Shown here piece after piece: positions 8,902-17,967 of a stretch of DNA of 64,000 nt; positions within the stretch are counted from its first letter, which is position 1, and each line of letters opens with the position of its first letter. The notes beneath the pieces are model-generated. The model was not told the origin of the DNA. It was given only the letters and a program-made list of their open reading frames with translations, and searched no databases. Made by a program: the position numbers and the translations under genes. Source of the stretch: an uncultured Atopobium sp. (GTDB lineage: Bacteria; Actinomycetota; Coriobacteriia; Coriobacteriales; Atopobiaceae); NCBI GenBank assembly GCA_947090525.1, contig CAMUON010000003.1:62001-126000 (forward strand), in the 5' to 3' direction.

Positions 8902-10010
8902 TATGCGCCTCCTTTGTCCTTGGAATTGTTTGTAGATGAAGACGAGTCTGTATCTGAATTCGATGTTTGAGCGCTGCGGGCGTTGTTGCCGTTTGAGCTG
9001 GTGGAGTTGCTAGCGCTGCTAGAGCCATCACCGCTCTTTGTCCCATCAGAAGCTGCGGATCCATTTTTTCCAGAAGCAGCAGACGAGCTATCCCCCACCG
9101 ATCTATCTTGAGCATCTGCTTCGGCGATATCTTTGTCGCTCGCTTTTTGCTCATCGGTAAGAGAGGTGATCACGAGGACTTCCTCGAGGTTCTCAGCACT
9201 AGTTAAGGTACTGAGCCGTATGTCAAAATACATGGCACCAGGGGTTTTGTTGACGCTCGCAATCTTTCCGATGGGAATACCCTTAGGGAAGATACCGCCC
9301 AAACCACTTGTAACAACAGTGTCGCCAACCTCGCAGCTGAGGTTCGTATTTATAAATTTGAGATAGAGATTTCCGTCCACAGAACCCTGCAAGCTTCCCT
9401 GCGCGCGGGAGGACTGAATCATGGCAGGGATCTGCGAGCGCTCATCCGAGATGAGGCGCACGGTCGAAGATGCAGCGTTGCATTCAGTGATCTGCCCTAT
9501 AGCACCATTGGAATCTACGACAGGCATACCAACGGAAAGACCAGCTAGACTCCCCTTATCGATTGTAACTGTATGCTCCCAGGAATTGTGAGCACCCGCA
9601 ATGATGCGGCACGCCACCGATTGCAGGTTGTAGCTGCTCTTAAGCGCGAGAAGATTCTGAAGGCGCTCAACCTTTTGACGATCTTCTTCGAGACGAGCAA
9701 CTTGCGCTTCGAGCTCTTGATTTTTTGACTTAAGTTCAGAGAGCGAAGCGCTCGGGGCACTCGCATCAGACGCAGCGCCTGCGGCTGCGCGGAACGGCAG
9801 CCATACAACAGCGCTCAGATACCTAACCGGAAGAGCTGCGATATTGACAATGCTTCTTGCGGCGGTAAACAGCGGAAAATTGCTATCTCGATAGCTAAAA
9901 TTAAAGAGCAGCACCGATGCCACGATACATGCAATTAGAACACGCAGACCCGAGTTTTGACCTTTGCTCACCATGCCAAGAGATGTTTTGTGGGACGAGC
10001 GACTAGGCAT
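8901..10010 (-). CDS. mreC: Cell shape protein MreC
   Basis: About 369 residues: a membrane anchor near 20-40 (VLIACIVASVLLFNFSYRD), a coiled coil near 90-120 and the MreC beta-barrel region with DKGSLAGLSVGMPVVDSNGA and GDTVVTSGLGGIFPKGIPIG. The C-terminal 85 residues are a Ser/Asn/Asp/Gly-rich disordered tail, long for this family. MreC organises the elongasome outside the membrane. ATG at 10010 is preferred over TTG at 10013; GGAAG lies upstream. It lies 15 bp after mreB and ends in TAA. Confidence 0.95.
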   Translation of the reverse strand: MPSRSSHKTSLGMVSKGQNSGLRVLIACIVASVLLFNFSYRDSNFPLFTAARSIVNIAALPVRYLSAVVWLPFRAAAGAASDASAPSASLSELKSKNQELEAQVARLEEDRQKVERLQNLLALKSSYNLQSVACRIIAGAHNSWEHTVTIDKGSLAGLSVGMPVVDSNGAIGQITECNAASSTVRLISDERSQIPAMIQSSRAQGSLQGSVDGNLYLKFINTNLSCEVGDTVVTSGLGGIFPKGIPIGKIASVNKTPGAMYFDIRLSTLTSAENLEEVLVITSLTDEQKASDKDIAEADAQDRSVGDSSSAASGKNGSAASDGTKSGDGSSSASNSTSSNGNNARSAQTSNSDTDSSSSTNNSKDKGGA

Positions 10011-10025
10011 CAATACACACTTCCA

Positions 10026-11069
10026 CTAGCTTGAGCTTTGAACAAATCCACCCGACAGAGCGTTTGCTTCGAGAACTTTTGCACAACCGTTCACAACATT
10101 TTCGAGAGAAGTAGGACTTACGTTGACCGGAACGCCCGTTTCGTCGCGCAAACGTTGATCGAGACCGCGCAACAATCCGCCACCACCCGTGAGCAGGACG
10201 CCGTAATACATAAGGTCACTCGCAAGATCAGGAGGCGTGAGATCGAGTGCGTCTTTTACGGTCTTGGTAACTTCGTCCAAAGGCTTGTCGAGGGCGCGAC
10301 GTATTTCCTCAGATTCGATGCGAACGGTTTTTGGAAGACCGCTCATAACGTCTCGGCCGTTGACTTCTACGTCGAGTTCTTCGGCAAGAGGTGCTGCCGA
10401 GCCTACCTTAATCTTGATATCTTCCGCCGTGCGCTCACCAATAGAGAGATTGTATGCATCGCGCACATGTTCAAGAATTGTTTGATCAAATTCGTCGCCC
10501 GCGGTACGTATGGACTGAGAAACAACGATGCCGCCCATAGCAATAACTGCAACTTCGGTGGTACCACCGCCGATATCTACAACCATAGAGCCCGTAGGAT
10601 CTTCGATGGGCAAATCAGCACCAATAGCTGCGGCCATAGGCTCTTCGATCAAATAGGCCTGACGAGCGCCCGCAGAAATCGTCGCTTCAAAAACAGCGCG
10701 CTTCTCAACCGATGTGACGCCCGAAGGCACACATACGACAACACTTGGACGAGGGCTCCAGGGATAGCGCCTGGTACCCCGTGCTTTTTCGATAAAATAG
10801 CGAAGCATGACTTCCGTGACATCAAAATCTGCAATCACGCCGTCCTTTAAGGGGCGCTCAGCTGCAATAGAACCAGGTGTGCGGCCAATCATGCGCTTTG
10901 CGTCGGCACCGACTGCAAGCACGCGATCTTCGCTTTTGTCGATAGCTACGACAGAAGGCTCATTGAGAACAATGCCTTGCCCGCGAACAGCTACCAGCGT
11001 GTTCGCAGTACCTAAGTCGATCGCGAGATCGCCTTCGTATTGTCCAAAAAGTGAGTCGATCAAAGACAT
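10026..11069 (-). CDS. mreB: Rod shape-determining actin MreB
   Basis: 347 residues with actin-fold nucleotide-binding motifs: DLGTANTLVAVRGQGIVLNE (phosphate 1), VVDIGGGTTEVAVI (phosphate 2) and VLLTGGGGLLRGLD (adenosine). MreB filaments guide the lateral cell-wall machinery at the inner membrane face. It heads the mreBCD-mrdA-rodA operon. A GGGATGA-type ribosome site precedes the ATG. It ends in TAG. The 142-bp gap upstream should hold the operon promoter, but I see no convincing -35/-10 pair there. Confidence 0.98.
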   Translation of the reverse strand: MSLIDSLFGQYEGDLAIDLGTANTLVAVRGQGIVLNEPSVVAIDKSEDRVLAVGADAKRMIGRTPGSIAAERPLKDGVIADFDVTEVMLRYFIEKARGTRRYPWSPRPSVVVCVPSGVTSVEKRAVFEATISAGARQAYLIEEPMAAAIGADLPIEDPTGSMVVDIGGGTTEVAVIAMGGIVVSQSIRTAGDEFDQTILEHVRDAYNLSIGERTAEDIKIKVGSAAPLAEELDVEVNGRDVMSGLPKTVRIESEEIRRALDKPLDEVTKTVKDALDLTPPDLASDLMYYGVLLTGGGGLLRGLDQRLRDETGVPVNVSPTSLENVVNGCAKVLEANALSGGFVQSSS

Positions 11070-11211
11070 ATATCATCCCATCCAAACTATGCGAAGATCT
11101 CAACCTATATCGTACGAGCTTGCACTATACGCTTTGCTGCCGCGTGGGTACGGATACAAACAGTTCCTACCCACAGCCTACGCAAGCAAAACAGATGCAC
11201 TCAGAAGCCGC

Positions 11212-12537
11212 TTACGAATTGTGCGAAGACGTATCGAGCTTTGCCGGCTTATCCTTTGAAGGGTAGACCACCTCAAGCGAACTTACCTTAAACTGGAAGC
11301 CTTCGCGCACAAACGAAATCTTGTAATCCTGCTGTCCACCTGCAGAAAGAGTAGCGCGCGCATACACCAGAGCGCTATTCATGCTGCGATCGACACCCAT
11401 AACATCTACCTTTGCGGCATCTTGAGGAAGCAGAGCTTCGAGAGCTTGCCTATCGGACGAACTTACGCTCGACGCAAGAAGAGGAGCCGTAGATCCCGTT
11501 TGTGCTTTAAGCGAGAAGAGCTGGGTGGTAAGCATTTCCTGCGTAGGATAGCCATAGCCCTTATAAAACGCAAAGCCTACAAGACCTGCTACGATGAGCA
11601 AGAGCACGATAAAGCTCAAGAAAATTTTGAGACCGGTGTGCTTGTGTTTACGCTTGACTTTGCGCTGCTTTTTATCGTTTTCTACAAGATCTTCTTCGTT
11701 GATGGAGAAAAATCCCGTATCTTCAGGAGAAGGCATAAACGCGCCCGATTTGCCTGTAGGGTCAAGCGGATCATAGGTACTCGAACCATAGCCGGTAGCT
11801 GCAAGAAGAGAGTCTGTCTCGGAAGGTGTGGCACCTACGACTGCAGCAACCGCCTTGCTTGCAGCATCAAAAGCAGCTTGCGCTTGAGGCGAGAGCGTAA
11901 AACTCGCATCCTTTGTGGCTTTTGAAAACGCATCCACAGCCTCGCTCATGCGGTTTGCTGCAACATAAGCAAGTCCCAAATCGGAATAAATGGAATTTTG
12001 CTCGGCAAGAGGAGTTGAAAAGTCAAGCGCAGTACGGAAAGCTTCGATTGCATCTACCGCACGACCCAGGAGCATGAAACAATGCCCGAGCTGCTTAAGA
12101 GCAAATGCAGGAGCTGGATTGTTTTCGTCAATTGCAGCGGCACGGAAATTAACCCCGGCGTCGCGTGCATTGTTGAGTTTGAGATAGCAAGAACCAAGCG
12201 CTAAATGAGCCTTATACGCGCTCGTGTAATGCTCGTCTTTGAGAGAAACCAAAAGCGAAGCGATCGCGTCTTCGTATTTTTTGGCTGCAAGAAACGCACG
12301 TCCACGATTGCAGGCAAGAGGTCCCACATGAGCGTAGCTTGAGTCGCGCAAGGCTTCGCCATACGCACAAGCCGCCAAATCGTACATATTGAGCTTCATG
12401 TAGCAATTGCCCAGGAGATGATCGACAGAACCCGCCAATTCACCCGGGGCTTTGCAAAGCTTTAGGCTCGCAATCGCGCCATTGTAATCGCCTTGTGTGT
12501 ATGCTTGTTTAGCTCGTTCGTATGTTTGTAGATTCAC
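11212..12537 (-). CDS. TPR-repeat membrane protein
   Basis: 441 residues. The first 200 form tetratricopeptide repeats (for example KYEDAIASLLVSLKD and RMSEAVDAFSKATKD). They are followed by an Ala-rich linker, a Lys/Arg patch and one membrane helix near 310-330 (IFLSFIVLLLIVAGLVGFAF). The C-terminal 110 residues would lie outside and look like a small beta-rich domain. The TPR part probably acts as a cytoplasmic scaffold; its partner is unknown. It starts with GTG, five bases after AGGAG, 38 bp after the cyclophilin gene, and probably forms an operon with it. It ends in TAA. Confidence 0.85.
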   Translation of the reverse strand: MNLQTYERAKQAYTQGDYNGAIASLKLCKAPGELAGSVDHLLGNCYMKLNMYDLAACAYGEALRDSSYAHVGPLACNRGRAFLAAKKYEDAIASLLVSLKDEHYTSAYKAHLALGSCYLKLNNARDAGVNFRAAAIDENNPAPAFALKQLGHCFMLLGRAVDAIEAFRTALDFSTPLAEQNSIYSDLGLAYVAANRMSEAVDAFSKATKDASFTLSPQAQAAFDAASKAVAAVVGATPSETDSLLAATGYGSSTYDPLDPTGKSGAFMPSPEDTGFFSINEEDLVENDKKQRKVKRKHKHTGLKIFLSFIVLLLIVAGLVGFAFYKGYGYPTQEMLTTQLFSLKAQTGSTAPLLASSVSSSDRQALEALLPQDAAKVDVMGVDRSMNSALVYARATLSAGGQQDYKISFVREGFQFKVSSLEVVYPSKDKPAKLDTSSHNS

Positions 12538-12575
12538 AGTAACTCCTCGCTTGAAACGATTAGGATGCCTTGCAC

Positions 12576-13109
12576 TTAGGCTTGAAGATACGTGATGCTA
12601 ATGTGTTTGATGAGATCACCTGCGCGAAGGCATGCGATAACATCTTTGCCCTCGATCGTGGTACCAAAAACCGTGTAGCCCGAGTCAAGCTCATGTTGAG
12701 CGCCCAAGCAGAAGTAAAACTGGGATCCAGCTGAATCGGGCATCTGGGAGCGCGCCATAGCAAGTGCGGCGTCGACGTGCGAATTGTGAGGATTAGTAGT
12801 AAATTCCTCTTTGATGCAATAGCCGGGGCCGCCCGTACCAGGCATGCCGTCCTTACCACAAGCACCCATCGCCACTTCTTCTTCGGTCATCGAGCGCGTA
12901 TTAGGGCAGCCACCTTGGATAACAAAACCAGGAACATAGCGATGGAATTTGAGATTGTCGTAAAATCCCTTTTGCGCAAGCTCGCAGAAATTGGCAACGT
13001 GAATGGGAGCTCCTTCGCCGTCTAGCTTGACTTTGATGGTCCCCTTGCTCGTCTCAAACACTGCGACTTCGTTTCCTTGAATCTTGTACGAAGGCGTATA
13101 ACAGCCCAT
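12576..13109 (-). CDS. Cyclophilin-type peptidyl-prolyl isomerase
   Basis: About 177 residues with the cyclophilin core: FYDNLKFHRYVPGFVIQGGC (catalytic Arg in FHR), GSQFYFCLG and YTVFGTTIEGKDV. It accelerates proline isomerisation during protein folding. No signal peptide is seen, so it is probably cytoplasmic. I chose the ATG at 13109 because GAGG lies six bases upstream; an upstream ATG at 13121 in the same frame has no such site. It ends in TAA. It may be co-transcribed with the TPR gene. Confidence 0.94.
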   Translation of the reverse strand: MGCYTPSYKIQGNEVAVFETSKGTIKVKLDGEGAPIHVANFCELAQKGFYDNLKFHRYVPGFVIQGGCPNTRSMTEEEVAMGACGKDGMPGTGGPGYCIKEEFTTNPHNSHVDAALAMARSQMPDSAGSQFYFCLGAQHELDSGYTVFGTTIEGKDVIACLRAGDLIKHISITYLQA

Positions 13110-13341
13110 AATCAACCTCATTTCGATCTGCGTATGTGCAGCTCACCTGTGTGCACTACACGCGAGCAAAGCACGTGTGCTCTGCATACATGCACGTGCG
13201 CGAAAGCTGCATGGCGAGAGTCGAAGGCGACTCCCCCGCGGGCGCTGGTGCGTCCGCTTTGCTTGGTAAACATATATACGTGTTATTTATTGTATCGTTT
13301 CAGTGCGCACAAGAACAAGTATCAATACTAAAAGCAAAAAA

Positions 13342-14541
13342 TTACTTTGCAGGTTCTTTATAAACGGGCTTGTACCTGTCGTAGTTTTGTGTAAAGAGCG
13401 ACTTGTAGGTGCTGTTTATCGTTTTTTGGTCACTTTTTCCGATATTTTTGGCAATTTTGTCTTGTGCAACGCTTTTTCCCTGGTATTTGATGGCGTTTTT
13501 CCAGGCAGCACGAAGGGCATCTACATGATTTCTCAACCAGCTTGCGAGAGAAGCGATATGGGATTTGTCCTGCGCGTAGGTGCCGGATTCCACGTTCACC
13601 GAAGAAATTGCCTGCACTTTGTTGCTGAGCGTAATAGCGAGATCCGAAAGCTCTGAAGCACCCTTCTTGAGATCGTCTTTCGAGGCAGTTGCGTAGGTCT
13701 TTCTGAGGAGCTCTTCGTTATCGTCGATTTTTTGGAAGAGCTCGCCCAGCTCATCATATGCACTTTTTAGTTGGTCATAGGTTTCATCGTCAGCCGATTG
13801 AGTGCGCGCAGTTTCAGATTTTTTGTCCTGCGCATGAAGTTCGGAGCGCTTTCCAGGAAAACCAGCATTTGACATGTCGGTACCCACTTTTGCTTTGATA
13901 TCAAAGAAATCGGGGTTCCAGGGATGCGTAATCGCAAGCACGATAGAGCTTATAAAAATGAGAGCAAACGCGAGCGCAAAAAAGAGCATACGCAGGCGCG
14001 GCCCATTCGGCTGCTTTGCGTCATAGCCATTTTCCTGGGGAAATGAAGGGATGGCGCTTGTGATACGAGGAATTGAGTGCGTTTCATCAGCAGAAAGAGA
14101 AGAATCAGAAGATAGCGCATCTCCGCGCGAAGCAAAGGCTTGTGTGCGGGCGCGAGCGGGTGCAGGCATGGGTGCTGCGGCAGCTGCTGACTCGCGAGAA
14201 TTCTTCACGTGTACAGATTGTCCATAATGAGCTTGGGGTGTTGGCGTTGCGGGCGCGGGAGTTGGCGCGGATGGCGACATGGACACAGCGTCACGCGCTC
14301 GCGCGCCCGATATGCGCGCGTTTGTTTTTCTCGCAGGCGTTTGCGCAGCGTCAAAGCTTTGAGCTACGGGAGCGCCGCACGCAGGGCAAATCTGAGCGTG
14401 GGGATCGAGCGCAGATGCACAAACTGAGCAATAGTTGCCAAGTGTTTTGGGCAACATGCGCGTAGATTCAACATCCGAACGACATGCTGGACAAACCAAG
14501 CACCTATCACTAATGTGAGCACCGCAGACGGGACAGACCAC
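13342..14541 (-). CDS. Zinc-ribbon single-pass membrane protein
   Basis: 399 residues beginning MVCPVCG. Three CxxC pairs in the first 70 residues (CPVCGAH, CLVCPACRSD, CPACGAP) form zinc ribbons. An Ala/Pro/Ser-rich linker follows, then one membrane helix near 190-210 (LFFALAFALIFISSIVLAI) and an external, partly coiled-coil domain rich in Lys/Asp. A GTG start at 14541 is chosen because AGGGAGG lies five to six bases upstream; the longer frame from 14640 would start directly at the ppdK terminator. The function is unknown; such zinc-ribbon membrane proteins are common in Coriobacteriia. It ends in TAA. Confidence 0.85.
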   Translation of the reverse strand: MVCPVCGAHISDRCLVCPACRSDVESTRMLPKTLGNYCSVCASALDPHAQICPACGAPVAQSFDAAQTPARKTNARISGARARDAVSMSPSAPTPAPATPTPQAHYGQSVHVKNSRESAAAAAPMPAPARARTQAFASRGDALSSDSSLSADETHSIPRITSAIPSFPQENGYDAKQPNGPRLRMLFFALAFALIFISSIVLAITHPWNPDFFDIKAKVGTDMSNAGFPGKRSELHAQDKKSETARTQSADDETYDQLKSAYDELGELFQKIDDNEELLRKTYATASKDDLKKGASELSDLAITLSNKVQAISSVNVESGTYAQDKSHIASLASWLRNHVDALRAAWKNAIKYQGKSVAQDKIAKNIGKSDQKTINSTYKSLFTQNYDRYKPVYKEPAK

Positions 14542-14627
14542 ACATACCTCCCTTTTAGCCGCCTCACATATTGTAATAAAAGCGTGATCGGCTTGAGGCG
14601 CGCATGCGCGCTTGTCGGCGAACTTAC

Positions 14628-14673
14628 GATGAAAAAGCACAAAGGGAAGAACACGAACGCGTGCTCTTCCCTT
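14628..14673 (-). terminator. Intrinsic terminator after ppdK
   Basis: On the minus strand a 14-bp stem (AAGGGAAGAGCACG with CGTGTTCTTCCCTT, one mismatch) with a four-base loop is followed by a T-rich run, TTTGTGCTTTTTC. It ends ppdK transcription before the zinc-ribbon gene. Confidence 0.85.
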
Positions 14674-14750
14674 GGCTATTCAATCTATGTGCAAACGCAC
14701 AAGCGCAAGCAAGCTAGGCGCAAACAGGATAAGCGCAAGTGCTCACGAGC

Positions 14751-17522
14751 CTATGCTTTCTTGACTCTCGCAGGTCCACCGTTGGAGTGAATCTTTGCCT
14801 GAGCACCTGCAAGACGTGCGATAGGTACACGATAGGGCGAGCAGGAGACATAGTCGAGACCGAGGTCGTAGTACATCTGAATAGACTCAGGATCGCCACC
14901 CGTTTCGCCGCACACACCACATACGATGGTGGGATTGGCTTCGTGACCACCCTTAACTGCGACATCAACAAGCTTTGCAACACCAGGATCGAGAGTCTCG
15001 AAGGGGTTCGACTTAAGAATCTTCTTGTTGAGGTATTGCGGAATAAAGGCGCTCTCAACGTCGTCGCGGGAGAAACCAAAGACGGTTTGCGTAAGGTCAT
15101 TGGTACCAAAGCTGAAGAAGTCAGCAAAGTGACCAATTTCATCAGCGGTTACCGCAGCACGTGGAAGCTCAATCATGCAGCCCACAGGAATGTGAAGCTC
15201 AACACCTTCAGCCTCGGAAACAAGCTGTACAACCTTTTCGATCTGAGCACGCACGAGCTTGAGCTCTTCGACAGTAGAGATGAGCGGGACCATGATCTCA
15301 GGACGAGGATCGAAGCCCTCCTTCTTCAGGCGAGCAGCGGCGCCTGCGATAGCGCGTACCTGCATGTCGTTGAGTTCAGGATATACGATACCCAAGCGGC
15401 AGCCACGAAGACCCAGCATGGGGTTTGCTTCCTGGAAGGAGTCCAAGCGAGCAAGGTGTGCGCGCATAGCTTTGAGCGTCGTTTCGTGCTCACCGCGTGC
15501 CTCAGCATGAGCGAGACGAACTGCCTCTGTACGAGGATCGTCGAGGAACTCATGTAGTGGCGGGTCAAGCAAACGAACGATAACATTACGGCCGTTCATA
15601 GCCTTGAACATACCAACAAAGTCTTCGGTCTGAACGCGCAAGAGCTGCCCCAGAGCCTGCTGCTTTGCACCATCAGTGTCAGCAAGAATGAATGATTGGA
15701 TGATCTGTTTACGCTCGCCCAAGAACATGTGCTCTGTACGGTCAAGACCGATACCATCTGCACCAAAGTCCACAGAAAGCTGAGCATCTGCAGGGTTATC
15801 TGCATTGGTACGAACGCCAAAGATGCGGCCTCTACTTGCGTCGCGACGCACGTCATCTGCCCATTGAAGAATGGTCTCGAGGTCGCCAGTAAGCTCAGGA
15901 CGAGTCAGAGGTACTGCGCCCAGAATGACATCACCCGTGGTACCGTTGATCGAGATAATATCGCCTTCGTGAAGGACAACACCGGTGCCGGTGATCTCGG
16001 CTTCCTTCGCTTTTGCATCAATGCGAAGTGCTTCAGCACCACATACGCACGGTGCACCCATACCACGTGCAATAACAGCAGCGTGAGAGGTCTTTCCGCC
16101 GTGAGAGGTAAGAATACCTTCAGCAGCCACCATACCGCGCAGGTCATCAGGGGTAGTCTCCCAACGAACAAGGATGCAGGGCTTCTCAATATTTTGATAG
16201 TGAACAGCAGCATCAGAAGAGAAAACGCACGCACCCACTGCAGCACCAGGAGACGCATTCATACCCTTGGTAATAACGTCTACTTTTGCGGTCGGGTCAA
16301 ACTGCGGGTGCAGGAGTTGATCGAGCTGGGAAGGAGCAACGCGCATAATAGCTTCTTCCTTGGTGATACGGCCTTCTTCGACCATTTGAATGGCAACACG
16401 CAGAGCCGAAAGTGCAGTACGCTTACCAACACGCGTCTGAAGCATCCAGAGTTTGCCTTGCTCGATTGTAAACTCGATATCCATCATGTCGGCATAGTGA
16501 TCTTCGAGGATTTCGAAGACGTGGAAGAGCTCTTTTGCCGCTTCTTTGAGGGCAGGAACCTTCATAAGGTCTGAAATAGGCTCGGTATTACGAATACCTG
16601 CGACAACGTCTTCACCTTGTGCGTTGATAAGGAAGTCACCGTAGCGCTCATTGGTACCGTCAGCAGGGTTTCTCGTAAATGCAACGCCCGTTGCCGATGT
16701 CTCACCTTTGTTACCAAAGACCATGACCTGGACGTTGACTGCAGTACCGAGATTATCGTCAATCTTGTTTTGTTTACGGTAAATGCAGGCACGCTCATTC
16801 ATCCATGAACCAAAAACAGCCTGCTCAGCGAGGCGAAGCTGCAGGTACGGATCTTGCGGGAACGCTGCTTTGCCGTTTGGAGCCACCTCAGGATGGGCTT
16901 GAGAATCGACATGCTTTGCAAAAATAGCCTTGAAGGTCTGCGTCAGATCCTTGAGGTCAGCAGCATCGAGCTCTGTGTCGAGACGAACGCCACGCTCTTT
17001 CTTTTTCTCATTGATAGCGTCTTCGAAGAGATCACCTTCAATGCCCATTACGACATTGGAGAACATCTGGACGAAACGACGGTAGGAGTCCCACGCAAAA
17101 CGCTCATTGCCCGTTTGCTTGATAAGGCCCTTGACCGAAACATCATTAAGACCGAGGTTGAGGACGGTGTCCATCATACCAGGCATAGAGAACGGAGCAC
17201 CAGAGCGAACGGAGACGAGGAGTGGATCGTTGGGGTCGCCGAGCTTTTTGCCCATGCGCTTTTCGAGGTCTTTGCGCGCGACGTCAATTTCATCCAACAC
17301 ACCCTCTGGCCAGGTATTGTTGTTGCTTGCATACGCAACACAAGTCTGGCAGCTGATCGAGAAACCAGGAGGAACCGGAAGACCGATATTGGCCATTTCA
17401 GCAAGGTTTGCGCCCTTACCGCCGGTAATCCATTTTGCTTCATTAACGGAAGCACCGGCTACTTCAGTAACGTTATTACCGTTTTCGTCGTTACCGAAAC
17501 GGTAGACGTGTTTTTCAGCCAT
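14751..17522 (-). CDS. ppdK: Pyruvate, phosphate dikinase
   Basis: 923 residues, close to the family's usual 870-900. It interconverts pyruvate, ATP and phosphate with PEP, AMP and diphosphate. The N-terminal ATP-grasp domain starts AEKHVYRFG and contains ITGGKGANLAEM. The phosphohistidine swivel motif is GGKTSHAAVIARGMG near 455. The C-terminal PEP-binding barrel has GCMIELPRAAVTADE, FFSFGTNDLTQTVFGFSRDD and the catalytic CGVCGETGGDP. ATG at 17522 has GAGGGG six bases upstream; the longer frame to 17729 is not supported. It is monocistronic, with its own promoter and terminator, and ends in TAG. Confidence 0.97.
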   Translation of the reverse strand: MAEKHVYRFGNDENGNNVTEVAGASVNEAKWITGGKGANLAEMANIGLPVPPGFSISCQTCVAYASNNNTWPEGVLDEIDVARKDLEKRMGKKLGDPNDPLLVSVRSGAPFSMPGMMDTVLNLGLNDVSVKGLIKQTGNERFAWDSYRRFVQMFSNVVMGIEGDLFEDAINEKKKERGVRLDTELDAADLKDLTQTFKAIFAKHVDSQAHPEVAPNGKAAFPQDPYLQLRLAEQAVFGSWMNERACIYRKQNKIDDNLGTAVNVQVMVFGNKGETSATGVAFTRNPADGTNERYGDFLINAQGEDVVAGIRNTEPISDLMKVPALKEAAKELFHVFEILEDHYADMMDIEFTIEQGKLWMLQTRVGKRTALSALRVAIQMVEEGRITKEEAIMRVAPSQLDQLLHPQFDPTAKVDVITKGMNASPGAAVGACVFSSDAAVHYQNIEKPCILVRWETTPDDLRGMVAAEGILTSHGGKTSHAAVIARGMGAPCVCGAEALRIDAKAKEAEITGTGVVLHEGDIISINGTTGDVILGAVPLTRPELTGDLETILQWADDVRRDASRGRIFGVRTNADNPADAQLSVDFGADGIGLDRTEHMFLGERKQIIQSFILADTDGAKQQALGQLLRVQTEDFVGMFKAMNGRNVIVRLLDPPLHEFLDDPRTEAVRLAHAEARGEHETTLKAMRAHLARLDSFQEANPMLGLRGCRLGIVYPELNDMQVRAIAGAAARLKKEGFDPRPEIMVPLISTVEELKLVRAQIEKVVQLVSEAEGVELHIPVGCMIELPRAAVTADEIGHFADFFSFGTNDLTQTVFGFSRDDVESAFIPQYLNKKILKSNPFETLDPGVAKLVDVAVKGGHEANPTIVCGVCGETGGDPESIQMYYDLGLDYVSCSPYRVPIARLAGAQAKIHSNGGPARVKKA

Positions 17523-17755
17523 AGAACACCCCTCATTCAACTTAGATGTCTGCGACATCGCGATTCGCTTGCGTACCAACCAAGCGCCTGTGCATACGAA
17601 ATATCGTGCCTGGTGTGTCTTTGTGTGCGCAAATGACGTATGCGTGCGTGCTGGCAAGCAAGCTTGCGCGAGCGTGAACATACTGCAAACAGAGCAAATA
17701 CCTGCGAACACGTGCAGTCGTGCGCTCACTCAAAGACAGGAGACAGGCGCTATAA

Positions 17756-17784
17756 CATATAATATTTTACTAAGCGGTCGGCAA
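17756..17784 (-). promoter_or_regulatory. Predicted promoter of ppdK
   Basis: On the minus strand, TTGCCG (-35) and TATATG (-10) are spaced by 17 bp within an AT-rich patch, giving a leader of about 225 nt. The 17523-17967 gap otherwise holds a GCGAGC/GCTCGC hairpin near 17830-17850 and a duplicated AGCAAAACCAAGAAAAA. Confidence 0.5.
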
Positions 17785-17897
17785 AATACACGCGCTGTCC
17801 CGCAGGCGGCTTATTTTTTTCCGTGGGTGAGCGAGCTTGCGAAGCGCTCGCACATTGGGCTATACTTGATGTAATTTCGCAAAAATTGCCACGGATT

Positions 17898-17934
17898 TTT
17901 TTCTTGGTTTTGCTTCGTTTTTCTTGGTTTTGCT
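17898..17934. repeat. 20-bp period direct duplication downstream of murJ
   Basis: TTTTTCTTGGTTTTGCT occurs at 17898-17914 and again at 17918-17934. It lies some 35-70 bp after the murJ stop. Confidence 0.7.
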
Positions 17935-17967
17935 CCGGTGGGCCCGTATTGATTACGGCTTTGAGCT

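Noticed and set aside
14542..14640. Longer N-terminus for the zinc-ribbon protein starting at 14640
   Set aside because: The upstream GTG lies in the T run of the ppdK terminator and has no ribosome site, while GTG at 14541 has AGGGAGG.
15696..16574. A 292-codon plus-strand frame opposite ppdK
   Set aside because: ppdK is certain from its motifs; the antisense frame has no domain and is a composition effect.
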